Made by a program: the position numbers and the translations under genes. The notes under the pieces were generated by a model. That model saw only the letters and a list, made by a program, of their open reading frames with translations. It was not told where the DNA came from and ran no database searches. 32,802 nt of DNA. It comes from Alphaproteobacteria bacterium (lineage in GTDB: Bacteria; Pseudomonadota; Alphaproteobacteria; Reyranellales; Reyranellaceae). Within the stretch, counting starts at the first letter, position 1. Every line of letters begins with the position of its first letter. Below, piece by piece: positions 23,701 through 30,558 of the stretch. The DNA lies in NCBI GenBank assembly GCA_017307275.1, contig JAFKFK010000055.1, forward strand, positions 1-32,802. The letters are read 5' to 3'.

Positions 23701-24616
23701 CTACTGCTACACCGACGCCTACGCGAGCTACGGCGTGCGTTGCCTGGTGGGGCCGGAGATCCCCAACAACTTCGCCTCGCTGGCCGCGGTGCGCATCGAA
23801 GCGCCCGAAGGGTCGATCCTGAATGCGAAGGACCCCGCACCCGTCGCGTCGCGCCATATGATCGGCCAGATGCTGCCCGACCTGATGCTGGGCTGCCTCA
23901 GCGCTGCCGATCCCCGGATCGCTCCGGCCGAGGGCAGCGGGTCGCTGTGGAATATCCGCCTGTTGCGCCAAGGCGTCGGCGGAAGCGACGGAACCAAGCA
24001 CCCGCGCTTCATTTCGCTCTTCTTCCATTCCGGCGGCGTCGGCGCGCGGCCGGGTCTCGATGGTCTCTCGGCCACCGCCTATCCGAGCGGCGTGCGCTCG
24101 ATCCCCGTCGAGTTGGCCGAACGCAATGCGCCCGTGCTCTATGTCCGCAAGGAGCTGCGGCCTGACTCCGGCGGTGCCGGCCGCTGGCGCGGTGGCCTGG
24201 GGCAGGTGATCGAGCTGCGGGCACGGGATGGTGGCGACATGACCTTGGCCGCGATCTTCGAGCGCGTCGCCAACGCCGCGCGCGGACGCCACGGCGGCGC
24301 CGACGGAAGACTGGGCAAAGTCAGCCTGAAGGCGGCCGGCCCGCTTTCCGCCAAGGGCCTGCAGACCATTCCGGCCAACGACGTCCTGGTGGTCGAGAGC
24401 CCCGGCGGAGGTGGCCTAGGCGATCCTCTGACCCGGCCTGCAGAAGCCGTACATGCCGACGTTGTCGCCGGCTACTGCAGCCTCGTGGAAGCGCGCACGG
24501 CCTATGGCGTGGTCGTGAACGACGATCTGTCGCTCGACCAGGCCTCGACCGCGATCCTGCGACGCCGTCGTCAGCGACAGGCGTCTCAGGACGGCATCGT
24601 TTCGACGACTATGTGA
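20774..24616 (+). CDS. Fused hydantoinase/oxoprolinase HyuA-HyuB protein
   Basis: This 1280-residue single polypeptide joins two proteins that are usually separate. The HyuA part (1 to about 690) is an ASKHA-type ATPase with DIGGTFTDL (7-15), HGTTLATNAVIERKG, ESGPAGGA and DMGGTTAKI (about 284-292). The HyuB part (about 697-1260) has EAGDLSAGVFTPDGRMIAQA, NDPWSGTGHLNDF, STNVRLPQQAIGD and SGGVGARPGLDG. A short Thr/Ala/Gln-rich linker joins them. The same order and length occur in eukaryotic 5-oxoprolinase (about 1288 aa). The family hydrolyses 5-oxoproline, hydantoins or lactams with ATP, or carboxylates ketones such as acetone or acetophenone; substrate is open. The frame runs on far upstream, but ATG 20774, just after tctC, is where HyuA homology begins. 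Confidence 0.95.
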   Translation: MIRVASDIGGTFTDLALERDGRIFSTKVPTTPSEPDQAVMAGLEQLLSETGTTPSEIDLFIHGTTLATNAVIERKGARTVFVGTEGLTDSLEIGLENRFDQYNLNIEKPRPLVPRPLRFGLKERIAVDGSVVEALDDAALERLEAFVRVQNAESVAVCLLHAYLNDAHERRVGEHLRRALPGLSVSLSSEVSPIAGEYERGTTVCANAYVQPLMARYLERLQTQLTAKGVVAPMLVMMSEGGLTSVETACRFPVRLIESGPAGGALLAASIGRRLGIDRLFSFDMGGTTAKICLIDDGVPEFETSFEVDRSYRFRKGSGLPLRIPVVDLVEIGAGGGSIARIDALGSIRIGPDSAGSEPGPACFGKGGTLPTVTDADLVVGKIDPAKFAGGAMTLDKRAAAAAIKAGIGTPLGLDDVAAAAAIGEMVDENMANAAHIHATEKGKDIAGYTMVAFGGAAPLHALRVAEKLGIERVIIPPNAGVGSAIGFLVSPVSYTTRRTHYMRLTDLDPVTVRRTLEEMRADAEIQVRSAAAHGELTEEWKTFMRYVGQGHDIAIRLEGSPAEIAAPSLAASLTAQFEDEYRRQFGRTLDGNAIEIVGWAYKRAIMRNDAETIWSSASTAGSAMAESRYDLYDPVSNRTVEALQLDRASMTATPRPGPALIVEAQTTIVVPEGFEAARDDSGCIVVQRHGRRTTQAAATQSDLANQIMWNRLLSVVEEQAQALIRTSFSSVAREAGDLSAGVFTPDGRMIAQAVTGTPGHVNSMAQSVFHFLKAIPLEQWHEGDVGITNDPWSGTGHLNDFCVVTPAFRGGRVVGFFACTTHIMDVGGQGAGFEGRDIWHEGLRIPIVKLVERGTLDAKLVSILSTNVRLPQQAIGDIMSLVAANHTGCVRLDRMCEEFGLAHIDDLAEYIFARSAAGMREAIDALAAGTYRAELQMDGVERPIHLVADMTIGKGAIHVALSGELAPSLKGINVPYCYTDAYASYGVRCLVGPEIPNNFASLAAVRIEAPEGSILNAKDPAPVASRHMIGQMLPDLMLGCLSAADPRIAPAEGSGSLWNIRLLRQGVGGSDGTKHPRFISLFFHSGGVGARPGLDGLSATAYPSGVRSIPVELAERNAPVLYVRKELRPDSGGAGRWRGGLGQVIELRARDGGDMTLAAIFERVANAARGRHGGADGRLGKVSLKAAGPLSAKGLQTIPANDVLVVESPGGGGLGDPLTRPAEAVHADVVAGYCSLVEARTAYGVVVNDDLSLDQASTAILRRRRQRQASQDGIVSTTM

Positions 24617-25346
24617 GGTTCAACCCGCCATCGGCGATGACGATTTCGCCGGTGACGTAGTCGTTGGCACACAAGGCGGCGACGAGGTCGGCGATGTCTT
24701 CCGGCTTCGCCGGACGCTTCATCGGCGACTTGGTGTTCCACAACTCGTACGCCGCTTCCCAGCCCGTGCTCATGGGCGTGTCGACGAGGCCAGGCGCCAC
24801 GCAGTTGACGCGGATATCCGGGCCGAGGGTCAGCGCGAGGAGGCGCGTGGCATGGTGCAGCGCCGCCTTCGCCGCGGCGTAGGGGATTGACGATCCCTTG
24901 GGGCGCACGGCGGCATGCGTGCCGATATTGATGATCGAGGCCGGCCTCCCCTGCGCCGCCGACTTGCGCAAGGCGGCTTCGGCTTCGGCGATCAGCATCC
25001 ACGGCGCGACCACGTTCACGTCGAACATGCTCCGCCAGACCTCGGGAGTCGCCGCTTTCAAATCGGCATGCGGGAAGCGCGCCACGATGCCGGCATTGTT
25101 CACCAGCACGTCGAGACGGCCATGATGCGCGACGACGTCGCGCACGAGCTTCCCGGCATGTTCGACGTCGGCGAGGTCGACCTGATGGTAGCTCGCGCCG
25201 GGCCGCTCGGCCGCCATGGCGCGACCGAGGTCGGCCTGACGCCGACCATGCAGGGCAACTCGATAGCCATCGCGGGAAAGACGACGCGCAATGGCTTCAC
25301 CGATGCCCGAGGTCGAGCCGGTGACGAGGGCAACGCGATCAGACAT
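24609..25346 (-). CDS. SDR-family NAD(P)-dependent oxidoreductase
   Basis: This 245-residue classical short-chain dehydrogenase has the cofactor motif TGSTSGIG (9-16), NNAG (84-87), and active-site Tyr156-x3-Lys160 in IPYAAAKAAL. The residue 13 before the Tyr, Ser in most family members (FabG Ser138), is Thr143 here (INIGTHAAV). The closing PEDIADLVAALCANDYVTGEIVIADGGL is typical of SDRs. RR (35-36) after the second strand suggests NADPH (inference). The substrate is unknown. It is the last gene of the metY-hydrolase-SDR run, its start overlapping the hydrolase stop by 8 bp. Its own 3' end overlaps the end of the convergent hyuAB by 8 bp. Confidence 0.93.
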   Translation of the reverse strand: MSDRVALVTGSTSGIGEAIARRLSRDGYRVALHGRRQADLGRAMAAERPGASYHQVDLADVEHAGKLVRDVVAHHGRLDVLVNNAGIVARFPHADLKAATPEVWRSMFDVNVVAPWMLIAEAEAALRKSAAQGRPASIINIGTHAAVRPKGSSIPYAAAKAALHHATRLLALTLGPDIRVNCVAPGLVDTPMSTGWEAAYELWNTKSPMKRPAKPEDIADLVAALCANDYVTGEIVIADGGLNLT

Positions 25347-26127
25347 GCGGCTTCAGAGCCTCCAGCGTTTCGTCCGGCCGCTCGACCATCATGAAGTGCC
25401 CGCAGTTCGGGATGACGACCGTCTTCGCCCCCGAAATGGCTGCGGCCAAAGCCTTGCCCTTGGCGGCCGGCGTCATGAGATCGCCATCCCCCAACACCAG
25501 TACGGTCGGCGCCTTCACGGCCGCGGCGCGTTGCGGCGCATCCTTGTAGGCATTGCACGCCGCGAGATCGGTATGGATCACGTCGGGCCGATTGCCGGCC
25601 AGCACGGCGAGCGACTCGCGACGCAGCCACAGGCCGGGCGAGACCATGCCGCCCTTATGCAGGGCGTTGCCCATGCCCCAGAAGGTCATGAGCTCCTGCA
25701 CCTTGAGCGTATTGGCCTTGGCCGACTCCAGCATCTCGGGATGCACGGGCATATCGACTGCGACGCCACAAAGGCCGAGCGCCCTCACCTTCTCCGGATG
25801 GCGCGCTGCGCAGTCCAGCGCCACGAGCGCGCCCATCGAATGACCGACCAGGGCGGCTTGCTTCAATCCGGCGGCCTCTATGAGCCGCGCCGTCCAGTCG
25901 GCCATCGCGGCGATGCTGTCGAGGGCGGGTCCTTCGGACCGGCCATGCGCCGGGAAATCGACCGCGAGCACGCTGCGGCCATGATGGGCAAACCAGCGCG
26001 TCTGCAGGCGCCAGGCCGTGCGGTCAAAACCTGCGCCATGGAGGAAGACGATCGCGGGCTTGGCCGCATCGAACTCGGTGCCGCCGGTCGTCGCAAAGAC
26101 GGTCCGGCCATCGACGGTGAGATTCAT
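25339..26127 (-). CDS. Alpha/beta-fold hydrolase
   Basis: This 262-residue cytosolic hydrolase has an intact catalytic triad: nucleophile Ser97 in GHSMG (95-99), Asp216 in LGDGDLMTP and His244 in NCGHFMMVERP. The oxyanion region is FLHGAGFD (28-35), and VDFPAHGRSEGP follows strand 4. The family covers esterases, C-C hydrolases, haloperoxidase-like and lactonase enzymes, so the substrate cannot be named. The start is ATG. It lies 2 bp after metY and overlaps the SDR gene by 8 bp, so the three are almost certainly translated from one transcript. A role together with the SDR on a common metabolite is plausible but not shown. Confidence 0.9.
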   Translation of the reverse strand: MNLTVDGRTVFATTGGTEFDAAKPAIVFLHGAGFDRTAWRLQTRWFAHHGRSVLAVDFPAHGRSEGPALDSIAAMADWTARLIEAAGLKQAALVGHSMGALVALDCAARHPEKVRALGLCGVAVDMPVHPEMLESAKANTLKVQELMTFWGMGNALHKGGMVSPGLWLRRESLAVLAGNRPDVIHTDLAACNAYKDAPQRAAAVKAPTVLVLGDGDLMTPAAKGKALAAAISGAKTVVIPNCGHFMMVERPDETLEALKPHV

Positions 26128-26129
26128 GG

Positions 26130-27425
26130 TCAGCCCTTCTGCGAGGCGCGCAGCGCCGGCCCGAGATCGTCGATGAGGTCCTCGGGATCTTCCAGCCCGA
26201 CCGAGAGCCGGATCATGCCTTCGCCGATGCCCGCCTGCTTCAGCGCTGCAGCATCGAGCTGGGCATGCGTCGTCGAGGCGGGATGGATCACCAGCGACTT
26301 GGCATCCCCGACATTGGCGAGGTGCGAGAAGAGCTTCAGCCGTTCAATGAAACGGCGCCCGGCCTCGCGGCCGCCCTTGATATCGAAACTGAAGATCGAG
26401 CCGGTGCCCTTGGGCAGCATCCGCTGCGCCAGCGCATGGTCGGGATGATCCGGCATATCCGGCGAGGCGATGCGCTCGACTGCCGGATTGGCCTTGAGGA
26501 AGGCCATCACCTTGCGCGCATTCTCGACATGGCGCGCCACGCGCAGCGGCAGGGTCTCCAGCCCCTGGAGCAGATAGAAAGCCGTCTGCGGCGCCATGCA
26601 GCAGCCAAAGTCGCGCACGCCCTCGGTGCGAGCCCGCATGATGAAGGCGTGCGGGCCGAACTCTTCGGCGAAGTCGATGCCGTGATAACCCGCATAGGGC
26701 TCGGTCAAGGTCGGGAACTTGCCCGACCCTTCCCAGTCGAAGCGTCCGGACTCGACGATCACACCGCCGATCGCCACACCGTGGCCGCCGATGAACTTGG
26801 TCGCCGAGTGGAAGACGATATCGGCGCCAAGGGTCAGCGGCCGGCAGAGCATCGGCGAGGCAAAGGTATTGTCGATCATCAGCGGGATCTTCGCCTCGTG
26901 GGCGATCGCCGCGATGGCCGGGATATCGAGCACTTCGCCACCGGGATTGCCAATCGTCTCGCCGAGAACCAGCCGCGTGTTGGGCTTTATGGCCTTGCGG
27001 AATCCGTCGTGGTCGCCGGGATGCACGAAAGTCGACTCGATGCCGAAGCGCGGCAGGGTGAGCGCCAGCATGTTGCGCGTGCCGCCATAGAGCGACGTCG
27101 ACGCGACGATGTGGTTCCCCGCCCCCATCAAGGTAGCAATCGCGATGTGCAGGGCTGCCTGGCCGCTCGAAACACCGAGCGCGCCCGAGCCTTCTTCAAG
27201 GGCAGCGATACGCTCCTCGAACACCGAAACGGTCGGATTGGAAATGCGGCTGTAGATGTGGCCGCCGACCTCGAGGTTGAACAGGCTCGCGGCATGGTCG
27301 ACGTCGCGGAACACGAAGGACGTGGTCTGGTAGATCGGTACGGCGCGCGCGCCGGTCACAGGATCGGGATGCTGGCCCGCATGCAGCGCCAGTGTATCGG
27401 GCTTCAGGAATTTGGCGTCGACCAC
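26130..27425 (-). CDS. metY: O-acetylhomoserine (thiol)-lyase / sulfhydrylase (MetY type)
   Basis: MetY is a PLP enzyme that forms homocysteine from O-acetylhomoserine and sulfide (direct sulfhydrylation route to methionine). The 431-residue length fits MetY (about 425-430) rather than MetB or MetZ (about 380-400). PLP Lys210 lies in SATKFIGGHG. YSRISNPTVSVFEERIAALE (about 58-77) contributes the partner-subunit Tyr/Arg contacts, and DNTFASPMLCRP holds the ring-stacking Asp. The end TTHAQLDAAALKQAGIGEGMIRLSVGLED is family-typical. The start is GTG (27423-27425) with AAGGA 7 bases upstream. It is 40 bp downstream of the DUF1192 gene and 2 bp upstream of the hydrolase. A sulfur donor other than sulfide is possible. 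Confidence 0.95.
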   Translation of the reverse strand: MVDAKFLKPDTLALHAGQHPDPVTGARAVPIYQTTSFVFRDVDHAASLFNLEVGGHIYSRISNPTVSVFEERIAALEEGSGALGVSSGQAALHIAIATLMGAGNHIVASTSLYGGTRNMLALTLPRFGIESTFVHPGDHDGFRKAIKPNTRLVLGETIGNPGGEVLDIPAIAAIAHEAKIPLMIDNTFASPMLCRPLTLGADIVFHSATKFIGGHGVAIGGVIVESGRFDWEGSGKFPTLTEPYAGYHGIDFAEEFGPHAFIMRARTEGVRDFGCCMAPQTAFYLLQGLETLPLRVARHVENARKVMAFLKANPAVERIASPDMPDHPDHALAQRMLPKGTGSIFSFDIKGGREAGRRFIERLKLFSHLANVGDAKSLVIHPASTTHAQLDAAALKQAGIGEGMIRLSVGLEDPEDLIDDLGPALRASQKG

Positions 27426-27465
27426 GATGTCTTCCTTCTTCTTGTGCGCTCTTGCCGCGTGAGAC

Positions 27466-27654
27466 TTACTTCTTGAAGAGGGAGGCGGCAGCCGCGGCGT
27501 GGCTCTGCTTGGCCTTTATCTTTTCCTCGACGCGCGCCTGCTCGGCCTTCAGGGCAGCGACATACTCCTTCAGGTCCTCGATGTTCATCGCATCGAGGTT
27601 CTTCGGTTGCGGCTTCTTCTGCCGGGGGTCGAGATCGTCGAGGTCAAAGGCCAT
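27466..27654 (-). CDS. DUF1192 family small protein
   Basis: This 62-residue protein opens MAFDLDDLDPRQKKPQPKNLD, followed by a charged helix IEDLKEYVAALKAEQARVEEKIKAKQSH that looks like a short coiled coil, ending in AAASLFKK. This is the DUF1192 pattern, widespread in alphaproteobacteria and often found beside a quinone oxidoreductase gene, as here (divergent, 66 bp apart). The family has no assigned function; the coiled coil suggests a protein-protein contact. ATG start. With no terminator in the 40 bp before metY, it may be the first gene of the metY operon. Confidence 0.92.
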   Translation of the reverse strand: MAFDLDDLDPRQKKPQPKNLDAMNIEDLKEYVAALKAEQARVEEKIKAKQSHAAAAASLFKK

Positions 27655-27720
27655 AGCGCGGCTCCACGGAAGCGGCTAAGGGAGGACTAGCACTGCTCCC
27701 CTCGCTTCGAAAGGCCGACC

Positions 27721-28713
27721 ATGAGCGCTCTGCCCGCAACAATGACCTGTGTCGAGATCACCAAGCCGGGCGGACCGGAGGTGCTGGTGCCGACGACGCG
27801 GCCGCTGCCACAGCCCAAGGCCGGCGAGATCCTGATCAAGGTCGCGGCGACGGCGGTGAATCGGCCCGACATCGCACAGCGCGCGGGCGCCTATCCGCCG
27901 CCGCCAGGGGCTTCCGACTTGCCGGGCCTCGAGGCCGCCGGCACGGTCGCCGCGCTGGGCGAAGGCGTAACCGATTGGAAAGTCGGCGATCAAGTCTGCG
28001 CGCTGACGCCGGGCGGCTCCTACGCGGAATACTGCACCGTCCCCGCACCGCAATGCCTCACGCTTCCCAAGGGCTTCGACATGCTGCAGGCGGCGGCTCT
28101 GCCGGAGAACTATTTCACCGTGTGGCACAACCTCTTCGAGCGCGGCCAACTCAAGGCCGGCGAGAAGGTGCTGATCCATGGCGGTGCAAGCGGCATCGGC
28201 ACGACGGCGATCCAGCTCGCCAAGGCATTCGGCGCGACCGTCTTCACCACTGTTCGCACGCCGGAGAAGGCCAAGGCCGTGACGGAGCTCGGCGCCGACC
28301 ACGCCATCATCTACAAGGACAATGACTGGGCCGCCGAGGTGAAGAAGCTGTCGGGCGGCGTCGATGTCGTGCTCGACATGGTGGCGGGCGAATACTTGCC
28401 GAAGAATCTCGGCCTCTTGAAGCTCGATGGCCGCTGCGTGGTGATCGCCGTTCAGCTCGGCGCAACAGCCACGATCAGCGCCGGCATCATGATGGTGAAC
28501 CGCCTCACCCTGACCGGCTCGACGCTGCGGCCGCAGAGCATCGAGAACAAGGGCCGCATGGCCCGCGGTCTCAAGGAGAAAGTCTGGCCGCTGCTCGAGA
28601 GCGGCAAGATCAAGCCAATCATCTTCAAGACCTTCCCGCTCACCCATGCTGCTGCAGCCCATGCCGAACTGGAGCGCGCCGACCATGTCGGCAAGGTGAT
28701 GATGACGGTCTGA
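27721..28713 (+). CDS. NAD(P)H-quinone oxidoreductase (zeta-crystallin/PIG3-like MDR)
   Basis: This 330-residue zinc-free medium-chain reductase reduces quinones or enones with NAD(P)H. It has the MDR N-terminal fold with VNRPDIAQRAGAYPPPPGASDLPGLEAAG (about 47-76), the PIG3/TP53I3 subgroup pattern; GGSYAEYC; and the cofactor loop HGGASGIGTTAIQLAKAFGA (about 154-173). The Cys/His/Asp set of the structural or catalytic zinc is absent, as expected for the family. The start is ATG with AAAGG 7 bases upstream. It is divergent from DUF1192 and convergent with dctM, with only four bases between the two stops. The natural electron acceptor is unknown. Confidence 0.93.
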   Translation: MSALPATMTCVEITKPGGPEVLVPTTRPLPQPKAGEILIKVAATAVNRPDIAQRAGAYPPPPGASDLPGLEAAGTVAALGEGVTDWKVGDQVCALTPGGSYAEYCTVPAPQCLTLPKGFDMLQAAALPENYFTVWHNLFERGQLKAGEKVLIHGGASGIGTTAIQLAKAFGATVFTTVRTPEKAKAVTELGADHAIIYKDNDWAAEVKKLSGGVDVVLDMVAGEYLPKNLGLLKLDGRCVVIAVQLGATATISAGIMMVNRLTLTGSTLRPQSIENKGRMARGLKEKVWPLLESGKIKPIIFKTFPLTHAAAAHAELERADHVGKVMMTV

Positions 28714-28717
28714 GGCC

Positions 28718-29986
28718 TCAGAACTTTCCAGTAACGAAATACATCGCGATCCAGGGCTGCCACACCACGAGGATGAGGCAGCCCAGCATCAGCAAGATGA
28801 ACGGAACGGCGGCCCTGCATAGCAAGCCGAAGGGCTGCTTGAAGGCGCTCATCGCCACGATCAGGTTGAGCCCCACCGGCGGCGTCAGGTAGCCGATCTC
28901 GAGGTTCAGGATCATGATCAGGCCGAAGGTCACCTTGTCGTAGCCATAGGCCGCGGCGACGGGTGCGAGCAGCGGCGCCAGCACCAGGATCGCCTCGCCC
29001 GTCGTCATCAGGCAACCGACAATCAGCAGCAGCACGTTGATCAGCAACATGAACATCCAAGGACTGTCGATATAGCCCTGCATCAAGGCCACCATGCCCT
29101 GGGGGATGCGATGCTCGATCAGGATGATGTTCAGGCTGAGTGCGACGGCCAGCACCGGGAACAACGAGCCGCCGAGCTTCGAGGCCTCGAGAACGACATT
29201 GTAGAAGTCGCGGAACTTCAGCTCCTTGTGCACGAAGATCTCGATCACCATGGCGTAGGCGAGAGCCACTGCCGCGGCTTCGGTCGCCGTGAAGTAGCCG
29301 CTGTAGATGCCGCCCAGCATGATCACCGGCATCAGCACCGCCCAGATGCCGCGGCGGAACGAGTGCAGGAACTCGTGCAGGCTGAAGGCTTCGGCCGGGC
29401 GGTTGCGGTTGAACCAGATGGCGTAGGCCGACAGCACGACCGTGAGCAGGATGCCTGGGCCGAAACCCGCCGCGAACAGGTCGACGATCGACGTTTCGGT
29501 GACGAGCCCGTAGATGATCATCGGGATCGAGGGCGGGATAATGATGCCCAGCGTGCCGCCGGACATGATGGCGCCCAAGGTGAACTTGAGGTCGTAGCCC
29601 GCCTGGCGCATGGCCGGCAGCATCACCGACCCGATCGCCAGCATGGTGACGATAGATGATCCCGAGATGGCCGCGAACACCGCGCAGGCCAGCACGCAGG
29701 CCACCGCCATGCCACCCGGCAACGGCCGCGTGATGGCGGCCAGCATGTCGATCAGGCGTTGCGCGATCGAGCCGCGCGTCATGACGTTACCGCACAGGAT
29801 GAACAGCGGAATCGAGAGAATCAGCTCCTTGTCGAGGCCGACCCACATATCCTCGATGATGTAGTCGAGCTGACCACGGCCCCAGACGAGATGGATGAAG
29901 CCGGTGATCGAAAGCAGGATGATCAGGAGAGGCTGTCGCAGAAACAAAAGGACGAGGACGAGCCCGACGAGAATAAACGCGGTCAT
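28718..29986 (-). CDS. dctM: TRAP transporter large permease (DctM)
   Basis: DctM is the ion-coupled channel subunit of a tripartite ATP-independent periplasmic transporter in the inner membrane. The 422-residue protein is almost wholly hydrophobic with about 11-12 membrane segments. Family motifs are RPLPGGMAVACVLACAVFAAISGSS (about 87-111), IIIPPSIPMIIYGLVTETSI and YLTPPVGLNLIVA, which contribute Na+ and substrate sites in solved DctM proteins. The ATG at 29984-29986 overlaps the dctQ stop by 4 bp (ATGA), the usual Q-M coupling. The open frame continues upstream through dctQ in another frame and is ignored. The stop is four bases from that of the convergent quinone oxidoreductase. Confidence 0.95.
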   Translation of the reverse strand: MTAFILVGLVLVLLFLRQPLLIILLSITGFIHLVWGRGQLDYIIEDMWVGLDKELILSIPLFILCGNVMTRGSIAQRLIDMLAAITRPLPGGMAVACVLACAVFAAISGSSIVTMLAIGSVMLPAMRQAGYDLKFTLGAIMSGGTLGIIIPPSIPMIIYGLVTETSIVDLFAAGFGPGILLTVVLSAYAIWFNRNRPAEAFSLHEFLHSFRRGIWAVLMPVIMLGGIYSGYFTATEAAAVALAYAMVIEIFVHKELKFRDFYNVVLEASKLGGSLFPVLAVALSLNIILIEHRIPQGMVALMQGYIDSPWMFMLLINVLLLIVGCLMTTGEAILVLAPLLAPVAAAYGYDKVTFGLIMILNLEIGYLTPPVGLNLIVAMSAFKQPFGLLCRAAVPFILLMLGCLILVVWQPWIAMYFVTGKF

Positions 29987-30546
29987 TCCTGGAACTCGGG
30001 CGGCTTGGGCCGGAGACCCGGCCAGATTGCGTAAGCGAAGTAGCGGCAGGCCGCGGAGAGGAAGCCAACCGGAATGGCCATCTGGAACGGCCATACCACC
30101 CAGTCGAGCACAGGCGCGCGCAAGTCGGCCGTGAAGGTCGAATGCACGAATTCGACAGCAAAGTAGACGACTACGATTAGGCAGATGCCGGTGACGACGT
30201 CCGCCAGCCTGTCCATCGCCGGCCCCCAGGCTGCCGGCGCCCAGCCGAAGCCGACCCGCGGCACGAGGTGGCTTCCGGTCGCGGTCGCGATGCCGATGCC
30301 CGCGAAGCTGCCGACGACCAGCGCATAGATCGAGAGGCGTTGCGACGCGAAGATGCCGGTTGGTCCGACATCGATTCCCAGCAGATTGAACAATGGCCCG
30401 ACCAACTCGCGACCCAGTACATCGAGCACGAGAATGATCGCGATGAAGGAGAAGCAGACGACAGCCAGCCAGCACTCAAGTCGGTGCCAGACAGCCAACA
30501 CCCGCACCGCGCGCGGCGGCGCGGACACGACCGGGGTGTCAATCAT
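29983..30546 (-). CDS. dctQ: TRAP transporter small permease (DctQ)
   Basis: DctQ is the four-helix membrane subunit that scaffolds DctM and docks the DctP receptor. The 187-residue protein has four hydrophobic segments (about 27-47, 68-88, 106-128, 145-166) and the family segment CFSFIAIILVLDVLGRELVGP with a conserved-looking Arg after the first helix. It starts with ATG 12 bp after the dctP stop and overlaps dctM by 4 bp, so P-Q-M are one operon. Confidence 0.92.
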   Translation of the reverse strand: MIDTPVVSAPPRAVRVLAVWHRLECWLAVVCFSFIAIILVLDVLGRELVGPLFNLLGIDVGPTGIFASQRLSIYALVVGSFAGIGIATATGSHLVPRVGFGWAPAAWGPAMDRLADVVTGICLIVVVYFAVEFVHSTFTADLRAPVLDWVVWPFQMAIPVGFLSAACRYFAYAIWPGLRPKPPEFQE

Positions 30547-30558
30547 GAGCGAAGACGC

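Noticed and set aside
21041..24292. A roughly 1080-codon minus-strand frame opposite hyuAB
   Set aside because: Low-complexity Gly/Asp/Arg/His composition typical of antisense frames in GC-rich genes; no domain.
25014..25110. GTTCAC sequences inside the SDR gene resembling the IclR operator arms
   Set aside because: They lack a matching TGAAC arm at the right distance and are explained by coding for VNN-type motifs.
27426..27720. SAM-II riboswitch before metY
   Set aside because: SAM-II is common before alphaproteobacterial methionine genes, but neither the 40-bp gap nor the region before DUF1192 contains its conserved pseudoknot pattern as far as I can read.
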